NCBI RefSeq assembly: GCF_025822605.1
Contig: NZ_JACKTY010000038.1
Location: 1-43,112, forward strand
Direction: 5' to 3'
Origin: Mycolicibacterium komossense
GTDB taxonomy: Bacteria > Actinomycetota > Actinomycetes > Mycobacteriales > Mycobacteriaceae
Length of the DNA stretch: 43,112 nt
Shown here: positions 24,082 to 31,494 of the stretch, piece by piece
Layout: every line of letters starts with the position of its first letter
How positions within the stretch are numbered: the stretch's first letter is position 1
The notes under the pieces: generated by a model
Database searches by the model: none
What the model was told of the DNA's origin: nothing
What the model saw: the letters and a program-made list of their open reading frames with translations, nothing else
Translations under genes and position numbers: made by a program

Positions 24082-25793
24082 TCGCGTCCGGCGGCGTAGA
24101 GGTGGACCAGACCGGAGGCCACCGCGAACCGCGGACCGTGCACGCCATCGATATTCGCCCGGCCCACTGCGACGGGGATCGAACGCAGCGACTCGCCCAC
24201 GGTGCGTAACAGCTCGTCATCGAGCGCACCCCCGCCGGCCAGGACCAGCGCCGAGGGCGACTCATCGAAGGCCCGCATACACCGGGTGATGTTCGCCGCA
24301 ACCGTTTCCTGTTTGATCGCCAACCGCAGGCTGCGCCATTCCTCAGCGGCCAGCTTGTAGGAAAACGGCACCAGCCCGGCCCCGCCGCGCGTGCACAACC
24401 GGCCGATCGCGTCAGCCGAGGCAGGACTGTCCAGGAATAGCCGGCGGCCGTCCTCCTCATGCGCGACGTGAGGTCCTTCGACCCGCAGCGCCGGTGACCG
24501 TTTCACCCGTTCCGCGAGGGCCCGTGGGATACCCAGGATCTGCGCCACCGCCGTCGTGATCGCCTCGCCCGCACCGGCCGCTATCACCGTGTGGTGCGGG
24601 CCGATCAGATCGATTGTGCCCCCACCGATATCGCACACCACGGCGTCCGGAGGCAATCCCGGCGTCGTACGCGCGCCGACCGCTGCAGCCTCCGGTTCAG
24701 TGGCAAGTGTCTGCGTGGGCCGTCCGGTCAGCACCTGCAGAGTCGCGGCCGCGTCGGCGGCAAGCTCGGCAGCCAGCAGCGCGACGACAGTCCCGCGGGT
24801 GTCGGCCACGCCGCGGCGCAGCCACGCACCGTTGTCGATCGAGGACAGGTCGGTGAAGAACGCGTCATCCACTGAGATGCCCTGCTTGGCCGTGGGAACC
24901 GAACGCAGCCGGACGGCCACGACGTTGCCCGGCGGTTCGACGCGTAGGAGGCTATGTGCCTGTGCGGGCGAGTACCGCAGCAGCTGCCCGTCGACCAGGC
25001 AATCGACGTAGTCGTCGTCGACGGCGGGCGGATCGGGGTGTCCGGTCCGGCGGGCCACCGCGATCGCCGGGGAATCCGCCAGTTCGCGGGTGAATTCGGC
25101 TACGTGCCGAATCTGCTCGTGTCCGAGTTCCATGGCGACGCAGAGCGCAATCGGGTCCGCCATCGCGCGGTAGGCGCGGCCCTCGGCGACAACCTCGACC
25201 GCGACCAGCGCCCCCGTCGCAAGACCGTCGAGGTCGACCTCGTCGACAACCGGCACGTCAATGGATATCCGGTTGCGGATCAGCACCGCGTCGTCCTCGG
25301 CCGCGATCACCCCGACGACGTCCCAACCGCGGCCGGCGGCCGCGTTGATCTCGCACGCCGCCACTTCGAAATCGGTGCCGGAATCGACGGAAACGATTGC
25401 CGGACCGTCGAAGACGTTGCCGTCAAGGGAACTCAACGGGACGTGCCTACCGACACCGGAGCCCGTTCCGGCCGGTGTGCTGGCATCGGGTCTGCGCAAA
25501 CTTCGCACCGGCGATCGCGGCGACGACGGCGGTGGGAGTGGCGCCGTCGCCGTATCCACCGGACGAAGAGCGGACAGCAACAGTCGGTCCGCCGTCGCAC
25601 CCGCGTCGACTTCTATCTTCTGCAGCAGCGCGGCTGCACCTTCCAACGATTCCGTGGAGCCCTTACGACCACGCGTCGGGGCCTGGCCCTGGGCGATCGG
25701 TTCGACGGGTTCCGCCGTACGCCCGCCCACGATGCGAGCAAGGACGATCTCAGTGGTGTGGTTGCCGATGTCGATACCCGCGACAACCGTCAC
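24078..25793 (-). CDS. ddrA: Diol dehydratase reactivase, large (ATPase) subunit
   Basis: A 571-residue actin/Hsp70-type ATPase that exchanges damaged cobalamin out of the B12-dependent diol dehydratase. The N-terminal phosphate loop is GIDIGNHTTEIVLARIVGG. The central segment TLATEPEAAAVGARTTPGLPPDAVVCDIGGGTIDLIGP holds the second phosphate loop, and SALVLAGGGALDDELLRTVGESL the adenosine motif. The protein ends IDGVHGPRFAVASGLVHLYA, as in DdrA/PduG. It is somewhat shorter than the roughly 610 residues usual in enterobacteria. The start is a GTG overlapping the stop of the small subunit (GTGA). The small reactivase subunit DdrB/PduH is not found next to it; it may lie elsewhere or be dispensable. 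Confidence 0.92.
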   Translation of the reverse strand: MTVVAGIDIGNHTTEIVLARIVGGRTAEPVEPIAQGQAPTRGRKGSTESLEGAAALLQKIEVDAGATADRLLLSALRPVDTATAPLPPPSSPRSPVRSLRRPDASTPAGTGSGVGRHVPLSSLDGNVFDGPAIVSVDSGTDFEVAACEINAAAGRGWDVVGVIAAEDDAVLIRNRISIDVPVVDEVDLDGLATGALVAVEVVAEGRAYRAMADPIALCVAMELGHEQIRHVAEFTRELADSPAIAVARRTGHPDPPAVDDDYVDCLVDGQLLRYSPAQAHSLLRVEPPGNVVAVRLRSVPTAKQGISVDDAFFTDLSSIDNGAWLRRGVADTRGTVVALLAAELAADAAATLQVLTGRPTQTLATEPEAAAVGARTTPGLPPDAVVCDIGGGTIDLIGPHHTVIAAGAGEAITTAVAQILGIPRALAERVKRSPALRVEGPHVAHEEDGRRLFLDSPASADAIGRLCTRGGAGLVPFSYKLAAEEWRSLRLAIKQETVAANITRCMRAFDESPSALVLAGGGALDDELLRTVGESLRSIPVAVGRANIDGVHGPRFAVASGLVHLYAAGRD

Positions 25794-26125
25794 CGCAACA
25801 GGCCTCGCCTGGCGTAGACGGCGGCCGCCTGACTCACCAACTCTGCGCACCGCAACGCGCCGCGCGCTTCCAGTGACACCCGCAGTGCCTCCAGCTGTTC
25901 GGCCGAGGAACGGTGTGGCCGCAACGCCTCGTAGAGATTCATCACCTCTTCGTCGTCGATGCTGGTCAGTTCTGCTGCACGCCGGAAGTTCTCGGCAAGC
26001 TGCGGATTACCGCCGGCCTCGGCGACATCGGCCTGATGAGCCAGCGTCGCAGGGTCCATCCGAAGATCCGACAGCTGAAGTTTGCCGTCGACCGCAGCCT
26101 GGACGGTGAACTTTTCGTCGTTCAT
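25790..26125 (-). CDS. pduE: Diol dehydratase small subunit, N-terminally short
   Basis: 111 residues matching the C-terminal part of the PduE/DhaB3 small subunit. The hallmarks are IDDEEVMNLYEALRPHRSSAEQLEALRVSLE followed by ALRCAELVSQAAAVYARRGLLR, the helical end that packs on the large subunit. Enterobacterial PduE has about 170 residues; the missing N-terminus is the part that carries a microcompartment-targeting helix there. The start ATG overlaps the stop of the fused large-medium gene (ATGA), and the stop overlaps the reactivase GTG. The three genes are thus one translationally coupled unit and the holoenzyme should form from them. Confidence 0.88.
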   Translation of the reverse strand: MNDEKFTVQAAVDGKLQLSDLRMDPATLAHQADVAEAGGNPQLAENFRRAAELTSIDDEEVMNLYEALRPHRSSAEQLEALRVSLEARGALRCAELVSQAAAVYARRGLLR

Positions 26126-28410
26126 CGCCGTGTCACCTCCACCGTCATCGGTGCCTGACCAGGTTCGCAACAGTCACGCTCGAGCGCAACGAGGGCGACC
26201 GCCCTGGCGTGATAACGCGCGGATATCGATTCGTCGGTGCCGCCGGTGAGAATCGGGACGGGAGCCATTCCCTTTGCATGCCGTGCCGCGTTCTTGCCCA
26301 GCTCACGGTAGTTCTTTGCCGTCAACAACGGGGCGACGCTGAACAGCTCAAGGTTGGCCAGCGGAGCGAGATCCCGTCGGTGAATGAGGGCGGTTCCCTT
26401 GCCTTGCAAGCCAATTCCGATCCCAGACCCGGACAGCCTGGCCGCGGTCAATCCGATCAGCCCGACGTCGATGGTCGAGCGAACACGCACCAGTCTCGGC
26501 AGACATCCTTCCTCCTCCAGGCCAGCCGAGAGTTGGCGCAGCACTTCACCCACGGTGAGTCCGGACAGGCTCAGCCAGACCGTGCGGCCGAATGCCGGGG
26601 AGAGCCCGATGCACACTTCCCTTGGGTCACTGCCCTGCCTGGCGGGCTCGACATCGGTGAGGACGATGTGCTCTCGATGCTCGGCTTGATCAGCGGTCAG
26701 CTCCGCGGTGGTCCGTTCCTGCCGAATGCCGTCGATCTCTGCACGTCGGCCAGCGGTCAACGCATAGCCACTGCCGGGCCCCGCGTAGTCGTTCGGATCC
26801 GTGAGTTTGGACAGCACCTGCATGTTCTCGTCGAAGATCGCCGAGGTCTGCAGCTGATCACCGCGCAGCCGCTCACGGGTCAACCGCATGATGGCGTCGG
26901 CTTCCTCATCGAACCCGGTTCGCTTCAGCGATGCGATCACATCGAACACGGTGAGCTGCTTGGCCTCGATGGCGGTGGCCGCCTCCGCAACCGCCTTCGG
27001 GTCGCCGGGGGGAAGGTCACGCGATCCGTTGGCCACCACTGCTGCGTCCACCCGGTCGTCGCCGAAGTCCGCAAGACCGAGATCACGGTACACCGCCTGG
27101 ACGGCCGTCGCCGCGCGTCTGCGCACCATCGCCTGATGCTCGGCGGTGATCGTGCGCAGGCCGCCGTCGACCCCCCAGTCCCGTTGCAACACAAGGAAAT
27201 CGTCCATGTCATCGGAATTGAAGTTCGACAAGGCGAAGGCATTGTCGTAGCGCGGTATCGATCCGAAGCCCGAGAAGACGAAGTCTGCGCCCGCCAGCAG
27301 CACGGGCAGGGTGTGTGCGCTGCGGCGGATATCGGACTCGGAGATCAGATTGTCATTGCCCGCGCAGGATTCGAGGTCGCGCATCATCACCATCAAGTTC
27401 TCGGCGAGCAGCTCCTTCATCCCTTCCGGTACCGACGCCACCACGCCGACACCGTCGATGCCGCCGTTCTGGACCCCCTGTGACCCCAGAGCTCGTGCGA
27501 GCGAGACACACCGGGATTCCAGATAGAGGATGGAGCACTGCTCGGCCGCGCCCATCAGCACCTCGGCGCCACCCCCACTGGTCACCCGCATCTTCAGTCC
27601 GCGCGAGGCGTAGGCAGAGGTGAGGATCGCCTTCGAGAACGGGGTGTCATCCCCGTCGATGAAGACTTGTTCGGTGCCGTAGATCGAGATCGTCTCGGCA
27701 TAGCTGGTCAGCCCGCGGAGCCCGAGACGCAGCTCCATCGCCTCCTCGATAGAGCATTGGGCCATCGCTCCGGGAACTCCGACTTGGCTGCCGATCAACA
27801 GCGCCACAGCATTGGACGGCGCGTCACCCAGCACCGGTACGGTCGTCTCGACTTCCCGGAAGCCGTAGGCGACCGCGCTGGCTGCGTCGGCGGCGATCAA
27901 CAGCGGATCATCGAGCTGATTGGTGACGTGCGCCTGGTTGCTCGGCGTCTTCCTGGCGCGCAGTCTGCTCATCGCCATCTGCATCTCGACGGGAGTCAGT
28001 AGCGCCACGACGCGCGCCAGCTTGGCAGGCGTAGTCCCCCCGATCAGACGCACCACTTCCGCCCGTGGCACGTTGACGTCGACAGCCATCCTGGCCAGCG
28101 TCGCATCATCGAGCGCCATGGCCTCTTGAGCACACTCGAGATCCAGGCCGTACAGCGCGATGAACTCATCGATCACATCGAAGTCCGCAGCCGGTTTGCC
28201 GTCGAGCTCGACGACCTGCTTCCCGTCGGGGGTATCCCGAATCACCAGCGAAGGCTCAGGATCGTGGGGGCTGCGCATCGCAACCAGCCCGAGCTCCGGG
28301 TTGATGACGCTGAAGCCGTCCAGGTTCACCGGTTTGGCATCGAGAACCCGCATCCGACCCAGGTCGAGATCTCGCTCGTAGGTGTCTTCGCCCTTATCGA
28401 TAGCGCCCAT
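26122..28410 (-). CDS. pduCD: B12-dependent diol/glycerol dehydratase, fused large and medium subunits
   Basis: A 762-residue protein: residues about 1-560 match the large subunit (PduC) and about 575-762 the medium subunit (PduD; GIGIGLQGKGTALIHRRDL at 664-682). It would convert a 1,2-diol to an aldehyde using adenosylcobalamin. With a constant offset of 18 from the Klebsiella oxytoca large subunit (numbering recalled), the substrate and metal residues are kept: His161 (143), Glu188 (170), Glu223 (205), Glu239 (221), Gln314 (296), Asp353 (335), Ser380 (362). Two pocket positions differ: Asp319 for Ser301 and Asn354 for Gln336. Such fusions are known in actinobacteria. The ATG follows GAGGAGGG. 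An 88-bp gap with a strong hairpin separates it from the permease gene upstream. Confidence 0.95.
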   Translation of the reverse strand: MGAIDKGEDTYERDLDLGRMRVLDAKPVNLDGFSVINPELGLVAMRSPHDPEPSLVIRDTPDGKQVVELDGKPAADFDVIDEFIALYGLDLECAQEAMALDDATLARMAVDVNVPRAEVVRLIGGTTPAKLARVVALLTPVEMQMAMSRLRARKTPSNQAHVTNQLDDPLLIAADAASAVAYGFREVETTVPVLGDAPSNAVALLIGSQVGVPGAMAQCSIEEAMELRLGLRGLTSYAETISIYGTEQVFIDGDDTPFSKAILTSAYASRGLKMRVTSGGGAEVLMGAAEQCSILYLESRCVSLARALGSQGVQNGGIDGVGVVASVPEGMKELLAENLMVMMRDLESCAGNDNLISESDIRRSAHTLPVLLAGADFVFSGFGSIPRYDNAFALSNFNSDDMDDFLVLQRDWGVDGGLRTITAEHQAMVRRRAATAVQAVYRDLGLADFGDDRVDAAVVANGSRDLPPGDPKAVAEAATAIEAKQLTVFDVIASLKRTGFDEEADAIMRLTRERLRGDQLQTSAIFDENMQVLSKLTDPNDYAGPGSGYALTAGRRAEIDGIRQERTTAELTADQAEHREHIVLTDVEPARQGSDPREVCIGLSPAFGRTVWLSLSGLTVGEVLRQLSAGLEEEGCLPRLVRVRSTIDVGLIGLTAARLSGSGIGIGLQGKGTALIHRRDLAPLANLELFSVAPLLTAKNYRELGKNAARHAKGMAPVPILTGGTDESISARYHARAVALVALERDCCEPGQAPMTVEVTRR

Positions 28411-28430
28411 CGGCCCTCCTCAGTACTGGA

Positions 28431-28462
28431 GCCGGCGATCCGGAAATCTCCGGACCGCCGGC
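28431..28462 (-). terminator. Strong hairpin between permease and dehydratase genes
   Basis: The arms at 28431-28444 and 28449-28462 pair over 14 bp with one A-C mismatch around an AATC loop; the core is TCCGGA and the outer part GCCGGC. It lies 37 bp past the permease stop and 21 bp before the dehydratase start. There is no U-run, so it could be an intrinsic terminator of the U-less mycobacterial kind, a partial terminator setting lower dehydratase expression, or an mRNA-stability element. Confidence 0.6.
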
Positions 28463-28498
28463 TGCTATCCTCTCACCACTCGGCGGCGATGGATGGAT

Positions 28499-30031
28499 CT
28501 AGTCCCGTACTACGTTGTCCTCGTAGACAATCCGACCGATCATGTCGTAGCGCCGGGTGTCTTTGAACTTAAAGTAGGTGGCCATTGCCGCACCGAACAC
28601 GAACAGTCCCACCACGATCCACGGCGTGAGCTTGAACAGTAGGGTGCCAGATGCGGTACCCGCGGCAGCATCTTTGTGCTCCCAGAGCAGGTAAACCACG
28701 TAGAGCATGCCCAGGCCGCCGAGCAACGGAGCCACGAAGGTCTTGAACCAGTGCTTGCTGACCGGATGGTTCTTGTGGAAGTGGAAATAGCTGATCACCG
28801 AGAACGCGCACAACGCCTGCACGATCAGGATCGCCATGGTTCCGAGAATGGCCAGCAGCGTGTACATGTGCACGTAGGGATCCATACCCGCGGCCAGGAA
28901 CGCCAGAATGATCACCAAAGTGATCCCGCTCTGCACAAAGGAGGCGATGTGAGGCGAGCCGTGCTTGGGATGCGTTGCGCCGATGGTCTTCTGGAGCCCG
29001 GTCGACAAACCCTCGCGGCCGAGCGCATACAGGTAGCGCGAGGCGCAGTTGTGGAACGCCATCCCGCAGGCGAAGGATCCGGTGACCAGCAGGAAGTTGA
29101 ACATCGTGATCGCCCACTCGCCGTAGTAGCTCCGCACCGGACCGAAGAAGATCTCCGAGGCGGTGTTCGGGTCCTGCGCGAGTGCGATGGCCTCCTGCGG
29201 GCCGGTTCCGGCGATCGCCATCCAGGAGACGAACACGTAGAAGATGCCGACACCCAGGACGCTGAGCATCGTGGCCCGCGGGATGATCTTTTTGGGTTCG
29301 CGCGACTCTTCGCCGTACATCGCGGTGGACTCGAAGCCCACCCAGGACCAGAAGGCGAAGAACAGGCCGAGACCCGCGCTCGCCCCCGCAATGGCTGCCG
29401 GCTGGAATGCGCCGACGGGGTTGATGATCTCGCCGACCGCGAAGCCGTGCGGTCCGCCGCCGTGGATCAGCACGGCCAGGGCGCCCAACGACAGCATGGC
29501 GATCTCGGTCACCAGGAAGACTCCGAGCACCTTGGCGGTCAAGTTCACGTCGAAGTACGTCAGGATCGTGTTGAGTACCAGCATCAGCAGTGCCGGCACG
29601 ATCCAGTGGATGCTGACGTCGAACTGGGTCTTCAACAGGTTCTGGAAGAAGAACGAGAAGATACCGATCAGTGATGCCTCGAAGACGACATAGGCCATCG
29701 TGATCAACAGACCGCTGGCCATCCCGACGATCCGGCCGAGGCCGTGCGAGATATAGCCATAGAAGGCACCGGTGGTGGTGATGTGCTTGGCCATGGTGGC
29801 GTAGCCGATGGCGAACAGCCCGAGTACGACCGTTGCAACGATGTACCCCGCCGGCGCATGTGAACCGTTTCCGAAGCCAACGGCGATCGGAACGTTGCCG
29901 ACCATTGCCGTGATGGGCGCCGCTGTTGCGACCGCCATGAAGATCACGCCGACGGTACCGACGGCGTTGCGCTTCAGGTGCTGAACACCCCCACCTGCAT
30001 TTTCCTCGCGTGATACCGCTTGTTCTGTCAT
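28499..30031 (-). CDS. APC superfamily amino acid/amine permease
   Basis: A 510-residue transporter with about twelve predicted membrane helices. The first helix region is GTVGVIFMAVATAAPITAMVGNVPIAVGFGNG, the unwound G-rich helix 1 of the APC fold. The helix 6 region is GLGLFFAFWSWVGFESTAMYGEESREPKKIIPRA, a characteristic amino-acid permease motif. The soluble C-terminal tail is FKFKDTRRYDMIGRIVYEDNVVRD. The ATG follows AGGAAGG. It is divergent from the microcompartment operon and upstream of the dehydratase, so it probably imports the amino alcohol or amine that feeds the shell. A TGGTCCA-containing inverted repeat lies 38 bp upstream. Confidence 0.92.
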   Translation of the reverse strand: MTEQAVSREENAGGGVQHLKRNAVGTVGVIFMAVATAAPITAMVGNVPIAVGFGNGSHAPAGYIVATVVLGLFAIGYATMAKHITTTGAFYGYISHGLGRIVGMASGLLITMAYVVFEASLIGIFSFFFQNLLKTQFDVSIHWIVPALLMLVLNTILTYFDVNLTAKVLGVFLVTEIAMLSLGALAVLIHGGGPHGFAVGEIINPVGAFQPAAIAGASAGLGLFFAFWSWVGFESTAMYGEESREPKKIIPRATMLSVLGVGIFYVFVSWMAIAGTGPQEAIALAQDPNTASEIFFGPVRSYYGEWAITMFNFLLVTGSFACGMAFHNCASRYLYALGREGLSTGLQKTIGATHPKHGSPHIASFVQSGITLVIILAFLAAGMDPYVHMYTLLAILGTMAILIVQALCAFSVISYFHFHKNHPVSKHWFKTFVAPLLGGLGMLYVVYLLWEHKDAAAGTASGTLLFKLTPWIVVGLFVFGAAMATYFKFKDTRRYDMIGRIVYEDNVVRD

Positions 30032-30068
30032 CTACGGACGAACCTTCCTGACTGTCAGAGGAGACCGC

Positions 30069-30084
30069 TGTGGCCTGGACCACA
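30069..30084. promoter_or_regulatory. TGTGG-N6-CCACA inverted repeat upstream of the permease
   Basis: TGTGGCCTGGACCACA has exact 5-bp arms. Read on the minus strand it contains TGGTCCA, the same seven bases found in the operator at 30151-30169. It lies about 40-55 bp before the permease start, where a repressor would affect leftward transcription. The shared core suggests the same regulator for both directions, but the arm spacing differs. Confidence 0.4.
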
Positions 30085-30144
30085 CTTCGACCGGTTCGTA
30101 TATTGGCATCGCTCATCGAGTTTGGCAATACCCATTTCAGACCG

Positions 30145-30173
30145 TTGACATAAATGGTCCATCCATTTAGGTT
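30145..30173 (+). promoter_or_regulatory. Main microcompartment promoter with operator in its spacer
   Basis: A consensus -35 box TTGACA (30145-30150) is followed after 17 bp by TAGGTT (30168-30173), a plausible -10. The palindrome TAAATGGTCCATCCATTTA (30151-30169; 7-bp perfect arms, 5-bp centre) fills exactly the spacer between them, so a bound repressor would block polymerase. The first gene starts 40 bp downstream at 30214. The GntR/UTRA protein encoded at the end of the locus (37304) is the natural candidate repressor. Confidence 0.65.
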
Positions 30174-30213
30174 GGGCGAGTCACGGTGCGGCGAATCCGA
30201 GCAGAGGGGCCGA

Positions 30214-31494
30214 ATGTACGACTACGGCACGTTCTCGTTCGATTCCAAGGCAGATGTCTTGGAACGGGCGAAGACGTTCTGGAATCCGGACAAGACACAG
30301 TTCTGGTCCGATGAAGGCGTCGATCTGGTGATCGACCGCCGCGAAGGCTACTTCCTATGGGATATGTCGGGGCGACGCCTGATCGACATGCATCTCAACG
30401 GGGGCACCTACAACCTGGGCCATCGCAATCCCGAAGTGATGCAAGCACTTACGGAAGGCATGGCGCATTTCGACATCGGTAACCACCACTTTCCCTCGGT
30501 GGCACGTACCGCGCTGGCACAACGGCTCGTCGAGACAGCTCCGGCGTCGATCACGAAGGTCGCATTCGGCTCCGGCGGCGGCGAAGCCATCGACATCGCG
30601 CTCAAGAGCGCGCGCCACGCAACCCAGCGCCGCAAGATCATCTCGGTTGTGAAGGCGTACCACGGCCATACCGGATTGGCGGTGGCCACCGGAGACGACC
30701 GATTTGCCAAGTTGTTCCTCTCCGACCGTCCTGACGAATTCAGTCAGGTGCTCTTCGGTGACATCGCCGCGATGGAAAAAGCCCTGTCCGGCAACGACGT
30801 TGCCGCGGTGATCATGGAGACGATCCCGGCAACGTACGGCTTCCCGCTGCCCCCCATGGGATATCTGGAAGCAGTCAAGGAACTGACCGTCCGCTACGGC
30901 GCCCTGTACATCGCCGATGAAGTGCAGACCGGTTTGATGCGCACCGGTGAACTCTGGGCGATCACCAAACACGGTATCGAGCCGGACATTATCGTCAGCG
31001 GTAAGGGACTTTCCGGCGGCATGTACCCCATCACCGCAGCCTTGCTCTCCGACCGGGCCGCCCAGTGGCTGAACCAGGACGGATTCGGTCACATCTCGAC
31101 ATTCGGCGGTGCCGAACTCGGCTGTGTGGCCGCGCTGAAGACGCTGGAGATCTCCACCCGACCCGAGGTCCGGTCAATGGTGCACTACATCTCCGACCTT
31201 TTCGGCGCCGGCATGCGCCGTATCCAGAGCGACTACCCCGACTGGTTCGTCGGCATCCGACAGAACGGCGTGGTGTTCGGGCTGGAGTTCAACCACCCAG
31301 AGGGCGCCAAGTATGTGATGCGCGAACTCTACGAAAACGGGGTGTGGGCAATCTTCTCGACGTTGGATCCCCGAGTGCTGCAGTTCAAACCGGGCATCCT
31401 GCTCGGCCGCGACCTGTGCGAAGACGTGCTGGACCGGCTCGAGGTCGCGATCGGCCGCGCCCGAACCGTCGCAGGAGACCGGAGGCGATCATGA
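30214..31494 (+). CDS. Class III PLP enzyme, amino-alcohol-phosphate phospho-lyase-like
   Basis: 426 residues with the aminotransferase class III fold: Lys264 (IIVSGKGLSGGMYPI) binds PLP, Asp235 (YIADEVQTGLMRTGELW) contacts the ring nitrogen, and YHGHTGLAVATGDDRF stacks on it. In microcompartment loci of this type the family member is thought to act not as a transaminase but as a lyase. It would remove phosphate and ammonia from phosphorylated 1-amino-2-propanol to give propionaldehyde, as ethanolamine-phosphate phospho-lyases do. It is the first gene of the operon. The ATG at 30214 follows GCAGAGGGG; sequence back to 30154 overlaps the operator and is not coding. The stop overlaps the next ATG. 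No obvious encapsulation helix is seen at either end. Confidence 0.87.
   Translation: MYDYGTFSFDSKADVLERAKTFWNPDKTQFWSDEGVDLVIDRREGYFLWDMSGRRLIDMHLNGGTYNLGHRNPEVMQALTEGMAHFDIGNHHFPSVARTALAQRLVETAPASITKVAFGSGGGEAIDIALKSARHATQRRKIISVVKAYHGHTGLAVATGDDRFAKLFLSDRPDEFSQVLFGDIAAMEKALSGNDVAAVIMETIPATYGFPLPPMGYLEAVKELTVRYGALYIADEVQTGLMRTGELWAITKHGIEPDIIVSGKGLSGGMYPITAALLSDRAAQWLNQDGFGHISTFGGAELGCVAALKTLEISTRPEVRSMVHYISDLFGAGMRRIQSDYPDWFVGIRQNGVVFGLEFNHPEGAKYVMRELYENGVWAIFSTLDPRVLQFKPGILLGRDLCEDVLDRLEVAIGRARTVAGDRRRS

Noticed and set aside
28569..30128. A 519-codon minus-strand frame over the permease gene
   Set aside because: It is shifted one frame from the permease and reads as Arg-rich low-complexity sequence, whereas the permease frame has regular membrane helices.
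28411..30213. Cobalamin riboswitch upstream of the B12-dependent dehydratase or the permease
   Set aside because: I looked in both gaps (28411-28498 and 30032-30213) for a B12-box-like core and found none; only the hairpin and palindromes are present. A covariance search would settle this.
31065..31490. N-terminal extension of the aldehyde dehydrogenase frame
   Set aside because: It overlaps the phospho-lyase gene in another frame and is Arg-rich. The ATG at 31491 gives the normal family start and an ATGA overlap.
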